DNA from: Reyranella humidisoli
GTDB taxonomy: Bacteria > Pseudomonadota > Alphaproteobacteria > Reyranellales > Reyranellaceae
Reading direction: 5' to 3'
NCBI RefSeq assembly: GCF_019039055.1
Contig: NZ_JAHOPB010000002.1
Span: 558,001-622,000 of the forward strand
Length of the DNA: 64,000 bases
This document shows, piece by piece, positions 1-8,060 of the stretch. Below the pieces are notes generated by a model. It saw only the letters and a program-made list of their open reading frames with translations. It was not told the DNA's origin and made no database searches. Each line of letters opens with the position of its first letter. The stretch's first letter is position 1. The position numbers and the translations under genes are program-made.

Positions 1-176
1 GCACCGTTTCGCGCCGCGCCGAGCGCTGCATGACCCATCTCGCGACGGAGCAGACGATCAATCCGGAGGCGATCAAGTACATCAATCGGCTGTCCGATCA
101 CCTGTTCGTCCTGGCCCGCCGGCTCAACGACAATGGCGCGGCAGATGTGCTCTGGGTGCCGGGCGGTTCGCGTTAA
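1..176 (+). CDS. Cob(I)alamin adenosyltransferase, PduO type (3' end only)
   Basis: Only the last 57 codons are inside the window, read in frame from base 3 to a TAA at 174-176. The enzyme transfers the adenosyl group of ATP to cob(I)alamin to make adenosylcobalamin. The C-terminal helix pattern RRAER followed about 20 residues later by YINRLSDHLFVLARR is characteristic of PduO-type adenosyltransferases. The product is the cofactor for the class II ribonucleotide reductase at 17.2 kb. The gene lies about 155 nt upstream of etfB on the same strand. The N-terminal ATP-binding part is outside the window, so completeness cannot be judged. Confidence 0.85.
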   Translation, partial: TVSRRAERCMTHLATEQTINPEAIKYINRLSDHLFVLARRLNDNGAADVLWVPGGSR

Positions 177-245
177 TCAGCCCAAGCTGTTGAAAGATAG
201 AGGAAAAATCTTTCACCCTGCGATTTTGTGCAGTGCGCCATAGCC

Positions 246-275
246 TTGACATGATCGGCTCAACACCCCTACACG
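246..275 (+). promoter_or_regulatory. Candidate sigma-70-type promoter for etfBA-hbd
   Basis: A perfect TTGACA at 246-251 is followed after 18 nt by TACACG at 270-275. It lies in the 156-nt gap between the adenosyltransferase stop and the etfB start, leaving a leader of roughly 50 nt. The -35 is exact but the -10 is weak, so this is a plausible promoter and not a demonstrated one. Confidence 0.45.
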
Positions 276-332
276 AAATCCCCTTCGCCGGACGGGTCAG
301 TCCGGCCGCAACTCACCGATAGGCGCAACGCG

Positions 333-1082
333 ATGAAAGTGCTGGTCGCGGTCAAGCGGGTCATCGACTACAACGTCAAGATCCGCGTCAAGGCCGACAA
401 CACGGGTGTCGAGACGGCTAACGTCAAGATGTCCATGAACCCCTTCGATGAAATCGCCGTGGAAGAGGCGATTCGCATGAAAGAGAAGGGCGCTGCGACC
501 GAAGTCATCGCTTTCTCTGCCGGCCCGGCCCAGTGTCAGGAGACGATCCGCACCGCGCTCGCCATGGGCGCCGACCGCGGCGTCCTCGTTCAGACCGACG
601 CCGAACTGCAGCCGCTGGCCGTCGCCAAACTGCTCAAGGCCGTGGTCGACAAGGAACAGCCCGGCCTGGTGATCGTCGGCAAGCAGGCGATCGACGACGA
701 CTCGAACGCCACCGGCCAGATGCTGGCCGCGCTGCTCGGCTGGTCGGTCGGCACCTTCGCCAACAAGCTCAACGTCGCCGACGGTTCGGTCGAGGTTAAG
801 CGCGAGGTCGACGGCGGTCTCGAGAACATCAAGATCAAGATGCCGGCGGTGATCACCACCGACCTGCGCCTGAACGAGCCGCGCTACGCTTCGCTGCCAA
901 ACATCATGAAGGCGAAGAAGAAGCCGATCGAGATCCTGGCGCCGGACGCGCTGGGCGTCGACGTCGCGCCGCGCCTCAAGACGCTGAAGGTGGAAGAGCC
1001 GCCGAAGCGCAAGGCCGGCATCAAGGTGAAGACCGTCGCGGAGCTGGTCGAGAAGCTGCGCAACGAAGCGGGAGTGATCTGA
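333..1082 (+). CDS. etfB: Electron transfer flavoprotein beta subunit
   Basis: 249 residues, the normal family length. The protein binds AMP and partners EtfA to carry electrons from acyl-CoA dehydrogenases to ETF:ubiquinone oxidoreductase. The recognition loop that docks to dehydrogenases is clear: [18 protein letters not shown] around residues 184-201. The start [10 protein letters not shown] is the canonical EtfB N-terminus. etfA begins one base after this stop, so the two are co-transcribed. The isovaleryl-CoA dehydrogenase at 41.6 kb is a natural electron donor. Several shadow frames overlap the gene but lack family motifs. Confidence 0.97.
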   Translation: MKVLVAVKRVIDYNVKIRVKADNTGVETANVKMSMNPFDEIAVEEAIRMKEKGAATEVIAFSAGPAQCQETIRTALAMGADRGVLVQTDAELQPLAVAKLLKAVVDKEQPGLVIVGKQAIDDDSNATGQMLAALLGWSVGTFANKLNVADGSVEVKREVDGGLENIKIKMPAVITTDLRLNEPRYASLPNIMKAKKKPIEILAPDALGVDVAPRLKTLKVEEPPKRKAGIKVKTVAELVEKLRNEAGVI

Positions 1083-1083
1083 C

Positions 1084-2019
1084 ATGGCCGTCCTCGTCGT
1101 CGCCGCGCATGACGGCAAGACCGTCCGCGCCAATGTCGCCAACGCCGTAGCGGCCGCGGCCCAGATGGACCCCGAGGTCCATGTGCTGGTGGCCGGCAGC
1201 AACGCCGCGGAGGCCGCCGCGTCGGCGGCCGCGATCCAGGGCGTGGCCAAAGTGCTGCAGGCCGAGGATGCGGCCTACGCCAACTGGCTGGCCGAGGACA
1301 TCGCTCCGCTCGTCGTCAAGCTCGCGCCGGGCTACAGCCACGTCGTGATGGCGGCCGACTCGGTTGGCAAGAACGTCGCGCCGCGCGTCGCCGCGCTGCT
1401 CGACGTCGCGCAGGTCTCCGAGGCCATCAAGGTCGTCTCGCCCGACACGTTCGTCCGCCCGATCTACGCCGGCAACGCCATGGCGACCGTGCAGAGCGGC
1501 GACAAGATCAAGATCGTCACCGTCCGCCCGACCAACTTCAAGGCGGCGGCAGGCGGTGGTTCGGCCGCGATCGAGCAGATCGCCGGCACGGGCACCGCGG
1601 GCCTTTCGTCTTTCGTCGGCGCCGAGCTCTCCAAGAGCGAGCGCCCCGAACTGACCAGCGCGAAGATCGTCGTCAGCGGCGGCCGTGGCCTGCAGAGCGG
1701 CGACAACTTCAAGATGCTCGAGACGCTGGCCGACAAGCTCGGCGCCGGTCTCGGCGCCAGCCGCGCCGCGGTCGATGCGGGTTACGTGCCGAACGACTAC
1801 CAGGTCGGCCAGACCGGCAAGGTCGTGGCACCCGACCTCTACATCGCCATCGGCATCTCCGGCGCGATCCAGCATCTCGCCGGCATGAAGGACAGCAAGA
1901 CCATCGTGGCGATCAACAAGGACGAGGAAGCACCGATCTTCCAGGTTGCCGATTACGGCATCGTGGGCGACCTGTTCCAGATCGTCCCCGAGCTGACTGC
2001 CGCAGTCGAGAAAAAGTAA
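1084..2019 (+). CDS. etfA: Electron transfer flavoprotein alpha subunit
   Basis: 311 residues, full length. The N-terminal half contributes to the EtfAB interface and the C-terminal half binds FAD. The FAD region is recognisable from [13 protein letters not shown] (about residues 198-210) through [23 protein letters not shown]. The start lies one nucleotide after the etfB stop, indicating tight translational coupling. hbd follows 21 nt downstream, so the three genes look like one unit for beta-oxidation-type redox chemistry. Nothing is unusual in length or key residues. Confidence 0.97.
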   Translation: MAVLVVAAHDGKTVRANVANAVAAAAQMDPEVHVLVAGSNAAEAAASAAAIQGVAKVLQAEDAAYANWLAEDIAPLVVKLAPGYSHVVMAADSVGKNVAPRVAALLDVAQVSEAIKVVSPDTFVRPIYAGNAMATVQSGDKIKIVTVRPTNFKAAAGGGSAAIEQIAGTGTAGLSSFVGAELSKSERPELTSAKIVVSGGRGLQSGDNFKMLETLADKLGAGLGASRAAVDAGYVPNDYQVGQTGKVVAPDLYIAIGISGAIQHLAGMKDSKTIVAINKDEEAPIFQVADYGIVGDLFQIVPELTAAVEKK

Positions 2020-2040
2020 GCAAACCCGAGGACACCCATC

Positions 2041-2913
2041 ATGATCAAGCGCATCGGCGTCATCGGTGCCGGCCAGATGGGCAGCGGCATCGCCCATGTC
2101 TGCGCGTTGAAGGGCTACGACATCCGTCTCGTGGATGTCGACCAGCCGCATCTCGACAAGGGTATCGACGCCATCGGACGGAACATGGACCGGCAGATCG
2201 GCCGTGGCATGATCCGTCCCGAGGACAAGGACTCGGCACTGGGACGCATTTCAACCGCGACCGATTACAAGCCGCTCGCCGATTGCGACCTGATCGTCGA
2301 GGCGGCGACCGAGAACGAGGCGGTGAAGCGCGAGATCTTCAAGAAGGTCTGCGAGGGCCTGCCGGCCAACGTTCTGCTGGCGACCAATACCTCGTCGATC
2401 TCGGTGACGAGGCTCGCGGCGGTCACCGACCGGCCCGGCAAGTTCATGGGCATGCACTTCATGAACCCGGTCCCGCTGATGGGCCTGGTCGAGCTGATCC
2501 GCGGCATTGCGACGGAAGAAGAGACCTTCCGCACGGTGCGCGAGGTCGTGGTCAGGCTCGACAAGAAGCCGGTCAATGCCGAGGACTTCCCGGCCTTCAT
2601 CGTGAACCGCATCTTGCTGCCGATGATCAACGAGGCGGTCTATGCGCTGTACGAGGGCGTCGGCAACGTCGAGGCGATCGACACCGGCATGAAGCTGGGC
2701 GCCAACCATCCGATGGGCCCGCTCGAGCTGGCCGACTTCATCGGCCTCGATACCTGCCTGTCGGTGATGCAGGTGCTGCACGAGGGCCTGGCCGATTCGA
2801 AGTATCGTCCGTGCCCGCTGCTCGTGAAGTACGTCGAGGCCGGCTGGGTCGGTCGCAAGGTCAAGCGCGGCTTCTACGACTATTCCGGCGAACGCCCGGT
2901 TCCGACGCGCTAG
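2041..2913 (+). CDS. hbd: 3-hydroxybutyryl-CoA dehydrogenase
   Basis: 290 residues. It catalyses NAD(P)-dependent interconversion of 3-hydroxyacyl-CoA and acetoacyl-CoA. The Rossmann motif GAGQMGSG is at residues 9-16. The catalytic histidine lies in GMHFMNPVPLM, and the NTSSIS segment is typical of the family. The C-terminal domain with NHPMGPLELADFIGLD and GRKVKRGFYDY is complete. It sits 21 nt after etfA, a common alphaproteobacterial arrangement. Whether it serves polyhydroxybutyrate, butyrate or aromatic-acid metabolism (PaaH-like) cannot be decided from sequence alone. Confidence 0.93.
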   Translation: MIKRIGVIGAGQMGSGIAHVCALKGYDIRLVDVDQPHLDKGIDAIGRNMDRQIGRGMIRPEDKDSALGRISTATDYKPLADCDLIVEAATENEAVKREIFKKVCEGLPANVLLATNTSSISVTRLAAVTDRPGKFMGMHFMNPVPLMGLVELIRGIATEEETFRTVREVVVRLDKKPVNAEDFPAFIVNRILLPMINEAVYALYEGVGNVEAIDTGMKLGANHPMGPLELADFIGLDTCLSVMQVLHEGLADSKYRPCPLLVKYVEAGWVGRKVKRGFYDYSGERPVPTR

Positions 2914-2929
2914 GGAGGCGCACGGCGGG

Positions 2930-4399
2930 ATGCGTATCGCCGTCCTGCAGTTCGCCCATGAGACGGTGACGTTCCTTCCGAACGACACCACGCTCGCGGA
3001 TTTCACCTATCCCGGCTCTCCCGCCAGCGGCGAAGCGCTGCTGGCGCACGATCCCAGGTCCTACATGGGCGGGTTCGTGAAGGTGGCGCGCGAGTATGAC
3101 GGCGTCGAACTGGTCGGCATCGAATCGCCGCTCTGGCCGAAGACCGGCACCGGCTCGGGCTGGATCACGGAAGAGGCCTACGAGACCTTCCTCGGCCGCA
3201 TGATTGCCGGCCTGAAGGCGCAGGGACCATTCGACGGCGTCTATCTCAGCCTGCATGGCGCGATGGGCGTGCGCGGCGTGGCGCGGCCCGAGGCCGACAT
3301 CGCGCGGCGGGTCCGCGAGATCGTCGGCCGCAAGGCCTTCATCGTCGGCACCTTCGACCCGCACGGCAACGAGGATGCGGAGTTCCTAGCCCAGGCCGAC
3401 ATGGCCTTCACGGTGAAGTATTTCCCGCACTACGACAGCCACCTGCAGGGCGAACGCGCGGCGCGCATGCTGGTGCGCGCGATCCGTGGCGACTACCGGC
3501 CCGAGACCGTCACGGTTAAGGTGCCGATCATCACGCCGACCGTGCTGCAGTGGACGGGCGCCTCGCCGTGGATGGACCTGGTGCAGCGCGCGCTCGTCTG
3601 GGAAGCGCGCGAGCCCGACGTGTTCGTGAACGTGTTCTTCGGCTTTCCCTTCGCCGACGTGCCCGACGTCGGCATGACCTTCCAGGTCATGACCAATGGC
3701 AATGCAGCGCTGGCCCGGAAGGTCGCCGACGACATGTCGTCCTGGGCGTGGCGCCGCCGCGACGATCTGCTCAAGACCGCGAGGGTCCATCCGATCCCCG
3801 AGGGCGTCAGGCTGGCCAAGGACGCCATGGCGCGCGGCGAGACGCCGGTCGTGCTGGCCGATCACAGCGACCGCTCGGGCTACGCGACCTGGATCCTGAA
3901 GGAAGTGATCGAGCAGGACCTGTCGGATGTGCTGATCGCGACAATCGCCGATGCCAGGGCTATCGATGCGCTTGAGGCCGGGGGCGTGAAGGTGGGCGAC
4001 GCGTTCGACAGGGAGATCGGCGGCCTCGCCGACGAATCGGCCGGCCAGCCGGTGCGCGTCACCGGCAAGGTCGTTGGTGCGCACGAAGCCCATGGCACCC
4101 TGTGGGTAAGCGTCGCGTTCGGCCGCGGCAACGTCGTGCTGATCAGTCGCTATCTCACGCAGATCGTCGAACCGTCCCAGCTCGCGGGCCCGGCCTTCGA
4201 TCTCGCGCAGTTCAAGGCAATCGCCATCAAGTCGCGCGTCCATTTCCGCCGCGGCTTCGACGACAGCAGCTTTGCAAGGACGATCCTGCTTGTCGAGCCG
4301 GTCGAGCCCTTCCTCGGCACGGTGCGACTCGACGGCCTGCCGTACCGGCACGTCGATCTGAAGAAATTCTATCCCTACGGCGACATCACCTTTCCATGA
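2930..4399 (+). CDS. M81 family metallopeptidase (MlrC/microcystinase C-like)
   Basis: 489 residues, the usual length for M81 (DUF1485/MlrC C-terminal) proteins. The family is named for MlrC, which degrades linearised microcystin, but most members have unknown substrates. Visible family features are HETVTFLPN near the N-terminus, the YLSLHGAMG motif around residues 104-112, GTFDPHGNE around 145, KYFPHYDSH around 164, and ADHSDRSG around 310, which carry probable metal ligands. It starts 16 nt after hbd and its stop overlaps the next start by 4 nt, so it belongs to the same unit. A toxin substrate should not be assumed. Confidence 0.85.
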   Translation: MRIAVLQFAHETVTFLPNDTTLADFTYPGSPASGEALLAHDPRSYMGGFVKVAREYDGVELVGIESPLWPKTGTGSGWITEEAYETFLGRMIAGLKAQGPFDGVYLSLHGAMGVRGVARPEADIARRVREIVGRKAFIVGTFDPHGNEDAEFLAQADMAFTVKYFPHYDSHLQGERAARMLVRAIRGDYRPETVTVKVPIITPTVLQWTGASPWMDLVQRALVWEAREPDVFVNVFFGFPFADVPDVGMTFQVMTNGNAALARKVADDMSSWAWRRRDDLLKTARVHPIPEGVRLAKDAMARGETPVVLADHSDRSGYATWILKEVIEQDLSDVLIATIADARAIDALEAGGVKVGDAFDREIGGLADESAGQPVRVTGKVVGAHEAHGTLWVSVAFGRGNVVLISRYLTQIVEPSQLAGPAFDLAQFKAIAIKSRVHFRRGFDDSSFARTILLVEPVEPFLGTVRLDGLPYRHVDLKKFYPYGDITFP

Positions 4400-5511
4400 G
4401 CGAGAATTCCATGACCAGCCCGCTGTTTCGTCCGTTCGAGTCGAGGTCGCTGTCGCTCTCCAACCGTCTGGTGATGGCGCCGATGACGCGCTCCAAGAGC
4501 CCCGACAGCATCCCCGGCGCCGACGTGGCGGCCTACTATCGACGCCGCGCCGAGGGCGGTGTCGGTCTCATCATCACCGAAGGCACGACAGTCGACCGGC
4601 CGGCTGCCTCCAACGACACCAACGTGCCCGACTTCCATTCGCCCGCGAGCCTCGAAGGCTGGCGGCGTGTCGTGGCCGAAGTCCATGGCGCGGGCGGCAA
4701 GATCGCGCCGCAGCTCTGGCACCAGGGCATGATGCGCAAGACCGGCACCGGCCGGAATCCCGAGGCGCCGTCCGATGGTCCGTCGGGTCTGGCCGCGTCG
4801 GGCAAGCCGGTCGGCCCGCCGATGAGCGACGCCGACATCGCCGACACGATCGACGCCTTCGGCCGCGCCGCCGGCGTCGCCCAGGAGATCGGGTTCGACG
4901 CGGTCGAGATCCACGGTGCGCACGGCTACCTGATCGACCAGTTCTTCTGGGACGGCGCGAACAAGCGCAGCGACGCCTGGGGCGGCGATTTCGTGCAGCG
5001 CACGCGTTTCGCGGCCGACATCGTGAAGGCGATCCGCGCGCGGGTCGGTGCGGACTACCCGATCATCTTCCGCTTCTCGCAGTGGAAGCAGCAGGACTTC
5101 ACGGCGCGGCTCGCGCTGACGCCTGACGAACTCGCGCGTTTCCTCGAGCCGCTGACGGAAGCCGGGACCGACATCTTCCATTGCTCGACGCGCCGCTTCT
5201 GGGAGCCCGAGTTCGAAGGCTCGACGCTCAACCTCGCGGGCTGGACGAAGAAGCTTACCGGTATGCCCACGATCACCGTGGGTTCGGTCGGCCTCAAGGG
5301 TGCGGACTTCGTGCAGACCTTCCGGACGCGCGAGGATTCCGAGATCGGAGATCTGGGCGAACTTGAAGCGCGGCTGGAAAAGGGCGAGTTCGACCTCGTC
5401 GCGGTCGGGCGCGCGCTGCTAGCCGATCCGCAATGGGCCGCCAAGGTGCGCGCCGGCCGCTTCGCCGAACTGGCGCCATTCTCGGCTTCATCGCTGGCGA
5501 CACTCGCCTAG
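4396..5511 (+). CDS. NADH:flavin oxidoreductase, Old Yellow Enzyme family
   Basis: 371 residues from the ATG at 4396, which overlaps the M81 stop as ATGA. A longer open frame continues upstream but only as a shadow of the M81 gene. OYE proteins are FMN-dependent TIM barrels reducing activated alkenes. Supporting motifs are NRLVMAPMTRS near residue 20, APQLWHQGM near 108, EIHGAHGYLIDQFFWDG near 173 (substrate-binding His/His pair) and RSDAWGG. The C-terminal VGRALLADPQWAAKVR is typical. The natural substrate is unknown. Overlap with the upstream gene implies translational coupling. Confidence 0.92.
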   Translation: MSENSMTSPLFRPFESRSLSLSNRLVMAPMTRSKSPDSIPGADVAAYYRRRAEGGVGLIITEGTTVDRPAASNDTNVPDFHSPASLEGWRRVVAEVHGAGGKIAPQLWHQGMMRKTGTGRNPEAPSDGPSGLAASGKPVGPPMSDADIADTIDAFGRAAGVAQEIGFDAVEIHGAHGYLIDQFFWDGANKRSDAWGGDFVQRTRFAADIVKAIRARVGADYPIIFRFSQWKQQDFTARLALTPDELARFLEPLTEAGTDIFHCSTRRFWEPEFEGSTLNLAGWTKKLTGMPTITVGSVGLKGADFVQTFRTREDSEIGDLGELEARLEKGEFDLVAVGRALLADPQWAAKVRAGRFAELAPFSASSLATLA

Positions 5512-5539
5512 TATGCGGCTCCCTGAAGGGAGACGATGC

Positions 5540-6001
5540 ATGCGCCAGATATTCAGACCCCTCGTCGCGGCCACCGTGCTCGTCGGCCTGCTGCTGCCGT
5601 TCGCACCGGCCCAGGCGCAATGGGTGTTTGTGGCGCGCAAGGCGCTGGGGCGCATCCATCAGATGACCGAGGGTGGCCAACCGAACGGCCGTGCCGGCTA
5701 TGACTTCGCGACCGTGTTGCTCGACGCCCACGCCGACAAGATCTTCTCGACGGCGCTGGAACTCGCGCGAAAGAACCCGTCGGTGCGCATCCTGATGCAG
5801 GATCCCGGGCAGCGCCGCATCCAGATCGCCGAGGGCGATCGGACCGCGACGCTGAACGTGGTGCCGTTCAACGACGAGGTCTCCCAGCTCATGATCGCGG
5901 GCCATGCGGGGCCCGGCGAAGGCTCGACCGCGTCGCTGGTCGTTCAGGCCGTGCTGCGCGTGTGCAAGGAAATGGGCAAGCACTGCGAAGTCAGCAACTG
6001 A
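5540..6001 (+). CDS. Hypothetical exported protein
   Basis: 153 residues if started at the ATG at 5540, chosen because AGGGAG at 5526-5531 is spaced correctly for it. An in-frame ATG at 5513 has no ribosome-binding site. The N-terminus is a Sec-type signal peptide: basic MRQIFR, a hydrophobic stretch, and a likely cleavage after AQA near residue 26. The mature part is about 127 residues, with two cysteines absent until C-K-E-M-G-K-H-C near the end. I do not recognise a family. It is 28 nt beyond the OYE gene and may be the last gene of that unit. A palindromic repeat follows. Confidence 0.75.
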   Translation: MRQIFRPLVAATVLVGLLLPFAPAQAQWVFVARKALGRIHQMTEGGQPNGRAGYDFATVLLDAHADKIFSTALELARKNPSVRILMQDPGQRRIQIAEGDRTATLNVVPFNDEVSQLMIAGHAGPGEGSTASLVVQAVLRVCKEMGKHCEVSN

Positions 6002-6023
6002 CCTAGGAGTGAGTACGCCACGA

Positions 6024-6140
6024 CCTCATCCTGAGGAGGCCACGGAGTGGCCGTCTCGAAGGATGGGCAACGGACGTGGTGCTTATGCCCACCCTTCGAG
6101 ACGCGCTCCTGCGGAGCGCTCCTCAGGGTGGGGGATTTTT
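6024..6140. repeat. Dispersed palindromic repeat, copy 1, with terminator-like T tail
   Basis: Left arm begins CCTCATCCTGAGGAG (6024-6038) and ends CGTCTCGAAGGATGGGC (6052-6068). Right arm begins GCCCACCCTTCGAGACG (6087-6103) and ends CTCCTCAGGGTGGGG (6119-6133), pairing with the left arm. Within each arm a smaller hairpin is nested, for example GGCCAC/GTGGCC on the left and GCGCTCC/GGAGCGC on the right. A run of five T follows at 6136-6140. It lies between two convergent genes (exported protein and nadC), so it could act as a terminator. A second copy is at 24383-24490. Confidence 0.85.
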
Positions 6141-6990
6141 AGGTCTGCCAGTCGAGGCCGATGTCGAGCACGCTGGCGCTGTGGGTCAGCCAGCCCGCTG
6201 AGATGAGGTCGACGCCACTGGCCGCGATCGCCGGCGCCGTCTGCGGCGTGATGCGGCCCGAGGCTTCGGCGATGGCGCGACCGTCGATCATGCGGACCGC
6301 GCTGGCGAGCTGGTCGGGCGTCATGTTGTCGAGCAGGACCGCGTCGGTACCCGTCGCCAGCGCCTCTTCGAGCTGATCCAGCGTATCGACCTCGACCTCG
6401 ATCTTCACGAGGTGGCCGACGCCGCGGCGCGCCGCAAGTATCGCCGGACGGATGCCGCCCGCGACGGCGACGTGGTTGTCCTTGATGAGAACGCCATCGT
6501 CGAGACCGAAGCGGTGGTTCATGCCGCCACCGACGCGGACGGCGTATTTCTGCAGCGCGCGCAGTCCCGGCATGGTTTTGCGCGTGCAGCAGATGCGCGC
6601 CTTGTGGCCGCGCACCGCCTCGACAAGCGTGGCCGCGCCACTGGCGACGCCGCTCAGATGGCCGAGGAAATTCAACGCGACCCGCTCGGCGGTCAGCATC
6701 CCGCGCGCCGGACCCGTGATGGTCGCGATGCGGTCGCCGGGCACGAGGCGTGTGCCGTCCGGCCGTTCGATCGTCATCTCGATGGACGGGTCGACCAGCC
6801 GGAAGGCCGTCGCCGCTGCGGCAAGTCCCGCCACGACGCCGTGCTGGCGTGCGACCAGGGCGGTCTTTGCCTTTGCGGTCGCCGGCACGATCGCGTCGGT
6901 GGTGAGATCGCCGGCGCGGCCGAGATCCTCCAGGAGGGCTGCGCGGACCACCGGTTCGATGAGTAGATCGGGAAGAGGGGGTATCGTCAT
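6139..6990 (-). CDS. nadC: Nicotinate-nucleotide pyrophosphorylase (quinolinate phosphoribosyltransferase)
   Basis: 283 residues from the ATG at 6990, beginning MTIPPLPDLL. It converts quinolinate and PRPP to nicotinate mononucleotide in de novo NAD synthesis. Family motifs include EDLGRAGDLTTDAI, TRKTMPGLR (around residues 135-143), KYAVRVGGGMNHRFGLDDGVLIKDNH and a C-terminal SGRITPQTAPAIAASGVDLISAG. It starts 8 nt after the nadA stop, so the two are one operon. A much longer open frame upstream reads through nadA in the wrong frame and is spurious. The stop codon overlaps the T tail of the palindromic repeat. Confidence 0.95.
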   Translation of the reverse strand: MTIPPLPDLLIEPVVRAALLEDLGRAGDLTTDAIVPATAKAKTALVARQHGVVAGLAAAATAFRLVDPSIEMTIERPDGTRLVPGDRIATITGPARGMLTAERVALNFLGHLSGVASGAATLVEAVRGHKARICCTRKTMPGLRALQKYAVRVGGGMNHRFGLDDGVLIKDNHVAVAGGIRPAILAARRGVGHLVKIEVEVDTLDQLEEALATGTDAVLLDNMTPDQLASAVRMIDGRAIAEASGRITPQTAPAIAASGVDLISAGWLTHSASVLDIGLDWQT

Positions 6991-6998
6991 CGCGGGCC

Positions 6999-7988
6999 TC
7001 AGACTTCCAGCATGCGTTCGACCGCGCGCCGGGCCGGCTCGGCCACCGCGGGATCGATCGTCACTTCGTGTTGCATCGTCTCCAGCGCATGGCGGATCTT
7101 CGGCAGGGTGATCTGCTTCATGTGCGGGCAGAGGTTGCACGGGCGTATGAACTCGGTGCCGGGGTGCTGGACGGCGACGTTGTCGCTCATCGAGCATTCG
7201 GTCACGAGGACGACGCGCGCCGGCCGCTTCAGGCCGACATAGTCGATCATCGCCGCCGTCGAGCCCGTGAAATCGGATTCGCCCACGACCTCGGGCGGGC
7301 ATTCCGGATGGGCCAGCACCACGATGCCGGGATGGCCCGCGCGCAACTGCCGGATATCCTGTGCCGTGAAGCGCTCGTGGACCTCGCAGTGGCCGGCCCA
7401 GGTGACGATCTCGACGCCGGTCTCGGCCGCGATGTTCTGAGCGAGATATTCGTCGGGCAGCATGATGACCTTCGGCACGCCAAGGCTCTCGACGATCTTC
7501 TTCGCGTTGCCGGATGTGCAGCAGATGTCGCTCTCGGCCTTCACGGCGGCCGACGTGTTCACATAGGTGACGATGGGAACGCCGGGATAGCGCTGGCGCA
7601 GCAGCCGGACATCGGCGGCGGTGATCGATGCGGCGAGCGAGCAGCCGGCGCCGAGGTCGGGGATCAGGACGCGCTTGGCCGGGTTCAGGAGCTTCGCCGT
7701 CTCGGCCATGAAGTGGACGCCCGCCAGGACGATCGTACCGGCATCGACCTTCATGGCTTCGCGGGCCAGCGCCAGGCTGTCGCCCACGATGTCGGCCACG
7801 CAGTGGAATATCTCGGGAGTCTGGTAGTTGTGCGCCAGGATAACGGCATCCCGTTCGCGCTTCAGCGCGAGGATGGCGTCGATGTCTCCGGCGAAGGCCG
7901 GCCATTCGATCGACGGAATCACCGATTTCACGCGGTCGTAGAGCGGGGCGGTACGGGCCATCAGGTCCGGCAAGAAGGCTAACGACAT
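6999..7988 (-). CDS. nadA: Quinolinate synthase
   Basis: 329 residues from the ATG at 7988, which has GAGGTG a few bases upstream; an earlier in-frame ATG at 8018 lies inside the operator palindrome and is unlikely. The enzyme condenses iminoaspartate with dihydroxyacetone phosphate using a 4Fe-4S cluster. Motifs are [52 protein letters not shown], and the late cysteines in ECPPEVV and [10 protein letters not shown]. nadC follows directly. nadB, which normally supplies iminoaspartate, is absent from this locus. Likely repressed by NadQ through the operator just upstream. Confidence 0.95.
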   Translation of the reverse strand: MSLAFLPDLMARTAPLYDRVKSVIPSIEWPAFAGDIDAILALKRERDAVILAHNYQTPEIFHCVADIVGDSLALAREAMKVDAGTIVLAGVHFMAETAKLLNPAKRVLIPDLGAGCSLAASITAADVRLLRQRYPGVPIVTYVNTSAAVKAESDICCTSGNAKKIVESLGVPKVIMLPDEYLAQNIAAETGVEIVTWAGHCEVHERFTAQDIRQLRAGHPGIVVLAHPECPPEVVGESDFTGSTAAMIDYVGLKRPARVVLVTECSMSDNVAVQHPGTEFIRPCNLCPHMKQITLPKIRHALETMQHEVTIDPAVAEPARRAVERMLEV

Positions 7989-8001
7989 CAGACACCTCAT
8001 T

Positions 8002-8018
8002 ATGCTCAACAAGAGCAT
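8002..8018. promoter_or_regulatory. Palindromic operator upstream of nadA (putative NadQ site)
   Basis: ATGCTCAACAAGAGCAT at 8002-8018 has perfect 6-bp arms (ATGCTC and GAGCAT) around a 5-nt centre. A further GAGCAT half-site occurs at 8039-8044. It lies 13 nt upstream of the nadA start and next to the gene for a NadQ-like regulator, which is what an NAD-biosynthesis repressor site would look like. The ATGCTC/GAGCAT core agrees with my recollection of alphaproteobacterial NadQ sites, but binding is inferred. Confidence 0.7.
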
Positions 8019-8027
8019 TATATATTT

Positions 8028-8056
8028 ATACTAAAAATGAGCATTAATGGCGTCAA
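8028..8056 (-). promoter_or_regulatory. Candidate nadAC promoter
   Basis: On the minus strand TTGACG (8051-8056) and TAGTAT (8028-8033) are spaced by 17 nt, placing the start site near 8021, immediately before the operator. A perfect TATAAT at 8017-8022 overlaps the operator itself but lacks a well-spaced -35. Either arrangement would let a protein bound at 8002-8018 block transcription. Confidence 0.5.
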
Positions 8057-8060
8057 GTTT

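Noticed and set aside
6139..7995. A 618-codon frame ending as nadC
   Set aside because: The upstream two thirds read nadA in the wrong frame; only the part from the ATG at 6990 matches NadC.
7989..8018. Longer nadA starting at 8018
   Set aside because: That ATG is part of the operator palindrome, and the ATG at 7988 has GAGGTG directly upstream.
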